A DNA stretch of 64,000 nt from Pseudomonas parafulva (GTDB lineage: Bacteria; Pseudomonadota; Gammaproteobacteria; Pseudomonadales; Pseudomonadaceae): the NCBI RefSeq assembly GCF_000800255.1, contig NZ_CP009747.1, forward strand, positions 2,046,001 through 2,110,000, written 5' to 3'. The translations under genes and the position numbers were made by a program. Each line of letters starts with the position of its first letter. Position 1 is the stretch's first letter. The notes below the pieces were generated by a model. That model saw nothing but the letters and a program-made list of their open reading frames with translations. It was not told the DNA's origin and did not search any database. Of this stretch, positions 63,401 to 64,000 are shown piece after piece.

Positions 63401-64000
63401 CAGCAGCCCTTGCGGCGCGTCTTCCTGCAACGCCTCGGACACCGGATAGTTCTCGAACACCAGGATGTTGTCGAACAACGCCTCGCCGCTGCGACCGGCC
63501 CAGCGCTGAATGTCGTACAGCGGCGTGTACTCGTGCTCGCGCAAGGCCAGGTTCAACGCCTGCACCTGCTGCACCCAGTCCGCCACGCTCAGCTCAGGAC
63601 GTGGGCTGGCGACTACTGGCAGCGTGTTGATGAACAGCCCGAGCTGTTCTTCGATACCCGGCAGTTCCGCTGGACGCCCCGCCACCGTGGCACCAAAGGC
63701 CACGCTCGACTGCCCGGTGTAGCGCTGCAACAGCATCAGCCACGCCGCCTGCACCAGGGTATTGACGGTCACCCGCTGCTCGCGGGCGAATTCGGCCAGA
63801 CGCTGCGTACGCGGCGCATCGAGCACCGCGTTGCACTCACCCTGCCCCTCTGCGGGCCGCGCGCATTTGAGGACCTGCGCCAAGCGGGTCGGCTCGTCCA
63901 GCCCGGCGACGCGTTCGCGCCAGAACTGCTCGCTGAGCGTGGCGTCCTGCGCTTGCAGCCACTGGATGTAGTCGCGATAGCGCCGTGGCGAGGAGGCCGG
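60500..64000 (-). CDS. pvdD: Pyoverdine peptide synthetase, C-terminal module + thioesterase (PvdD type, partial)
   Basis: The leftward frame is open to the right edge of the window, so the N-terminal part is missing; 1166 residues are visible. They hold the end of a condensation domain (RYRDYIQWLQAQD then FINTLPV), one A domain, a carrier domain ([12 protein letters not shown]) and a C-terminal thioesterase with GWSLGG. A-domain pocket residues read D-F-W-N-I-G-M-V-H, the Thr code, so the last residue added is Thr, as in P. aeruginosa PvdD. The TE releases the ferribactin chain. It converges on fpvA with a terminator and REP between, the order seen in P. aeruginosa. It is not part of the lipopeptide operon. 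Confidence 0.92.
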   Translation of the reverse strand, partial: PASSPRRYRDYIQWLQAQDATLSEQFWRERVAGLDEPTRLAQVLKCARPAEGQGECNAVLDAPRTQRLAEFAREQRVTVNTLVQAAWLMLLQRYTGQSSVAFGATVAGRPAELPGIEEQLGLFINTLPVVASPRPELSVADWVQQVQALNLALREHEYTPLYDIQRWAGRSGEALFDNILVFENYPVSEALQEDAPQGLLFGEVQTQEQTNYPLTLVAQVGDKLLASFKFDRACFDESTVEQVAGHFLELLEGMAQGPQRALGELAFGGVVAREVARFSSTESIQGLIEAQVARAPQAIALTFAEQSLSYDGLNRRANRLAHKLREQGVGPDVLVGLAVERGIEMIVGLLAILKAGGAYVPLDPEYPQDRLSYMIEDSGIALLVTQQHLLADLPVPASVRSLVLEADLDGYSDDNPEHLTQPDNLAYVIYTSGSTGKPKGTLLPHHNVLRLFKATENWFSFDQNDVWTLFHSYAFDFSVWEIFGALLHGGRLVIVPREVTRSPEDFHQLLVEQGVTVLNQTPSAFKPLMRVACESASDLALRSVIFGGEALDVPALQPWFERFGEDCDNLVNMYGITETTVHVTYRPIRFEDTQQTSSPIGTAIPDLSMYVLDADFNPVAPGCSGELHVGHAGLARGYHNRPSLTAERFVPDPFSSEGGRLYRTGDLARYRSQAVIEYVGRIDHQVKIRGFRIELGEIEARLHAHEAVREVLVLDIDGAGGKQLAAYLIPQEAQVDHGQLRDALKQHLKAHLPDYMVPTHFLVLNAWPLTANGKLDRKALPKPDASQLQKGYVAPRTALEQQLAAIWSEVLNVEQVGLHDNFFELGGHSLLVITLVNKLRATFSAQISLHEFMLMPDFEALASFIGGGNDRLSSPVVALNACTLDRPALFCLPPGGGAAYAYYPLARRLAAQRPVYGVVNKSYAVPGWVDRSWEDMVSYYVEQIRATQAQGPYHLLGWSLGGALALEVAHRLEQMGQQVGFVGLVDSLLPADVSGLQNSETDVAEPVVQAADESLLRALLAFAPGVGEARILALIAQAQALPDNVDRAEWVIERVAALGEVSAEQLREVHRNVNLQRDIVDGFALLEHNSALSEAFRLRPLQVQVDCWWASQSRSAERVAKGEAGLVTQASINGLASSTVVADGHEGIVNAAEFMDGVVARLARQR

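Overview
The window is high-GC DNA from a fluorescent Pseudomonas, most likely of the P. putida group. The evidence is gene content: cti beside metH, a MexEF-OprN type efflux operon, two parts of a pyoverdine locus (pvdN-pvdO and pvdE-fpvA-pvdD) and a two-gene cyclic lipopeptide synthetase locus of the viscosin/WLIP architecture. No rRNA, tRNA or CRISPR was seen.

Left region (1-12.4 kb): the start of a membrane protein, an SDR oxidoreductase, nfuA (Fe-S carrier), an acyltransferase, cti (periplasmic cis/trans fatty acid isomerase) and metH. These are housekeeping or stress genes. They are followed by pvdN and pvdO, which mature the pyoverdine chromophore in the periplasm, and by a DUF2388 gene. 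pvdN has an exact PvdS (iron-starvation) promoter motif upstream.

Middle region (12.5-47 kb): mexE-mexF-oprN with a MexT/nod-box-like site and a strong terminator. Next, a LuxR-type regulator converges on a leftward operon wlpB-wlpC-macA-macB of about 27.5 kb. WlpB has 4 modules, and WlpC has 3 modules plus two thioesterases. Binding-pocket residues read from the sequence predict Thr-Val-Leu-Ser (WlpB) and Leu-Ser-(Val/Ile-like) (WlpC). This equals residues 3-9 of viscosin/WLIP. The two-module starter synthetase (residues 1-2) is not in the window. MacA-MacB would export the product. Junctions wlpB/wlpC and macA/macB are 4-nt GTGA overlaps.

Right region (47-55 kb): an apparent N-terminally truncated lipoprotein, a GGDEF-EAL protein translationally coupled to a PhnD-like binding protein, lipocalin Blc, a BdlA-like PAS-PAS chemoreceptor, a solo tyrosine recombinase, a DUF1345 membrane protein and DUF1652. 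An 0.8-kb non-coding stretch then holds a pair of ~240-bp inverted repeats around a hexanucleotide tandem repeat.

Far right (55.8-64 kb): pvdE and fpvA, each with an exact IS box, and the C-terminal module plus thioesterase of a convergent Thr-activating pyoverdine synthetase that runs off the window. In P. aeruginosa pvdO and pvdE are separated only by pvdF. Here about 44 kb carrying the lipopeptide and efflux genes lies between them, which is the main structural point of the window.
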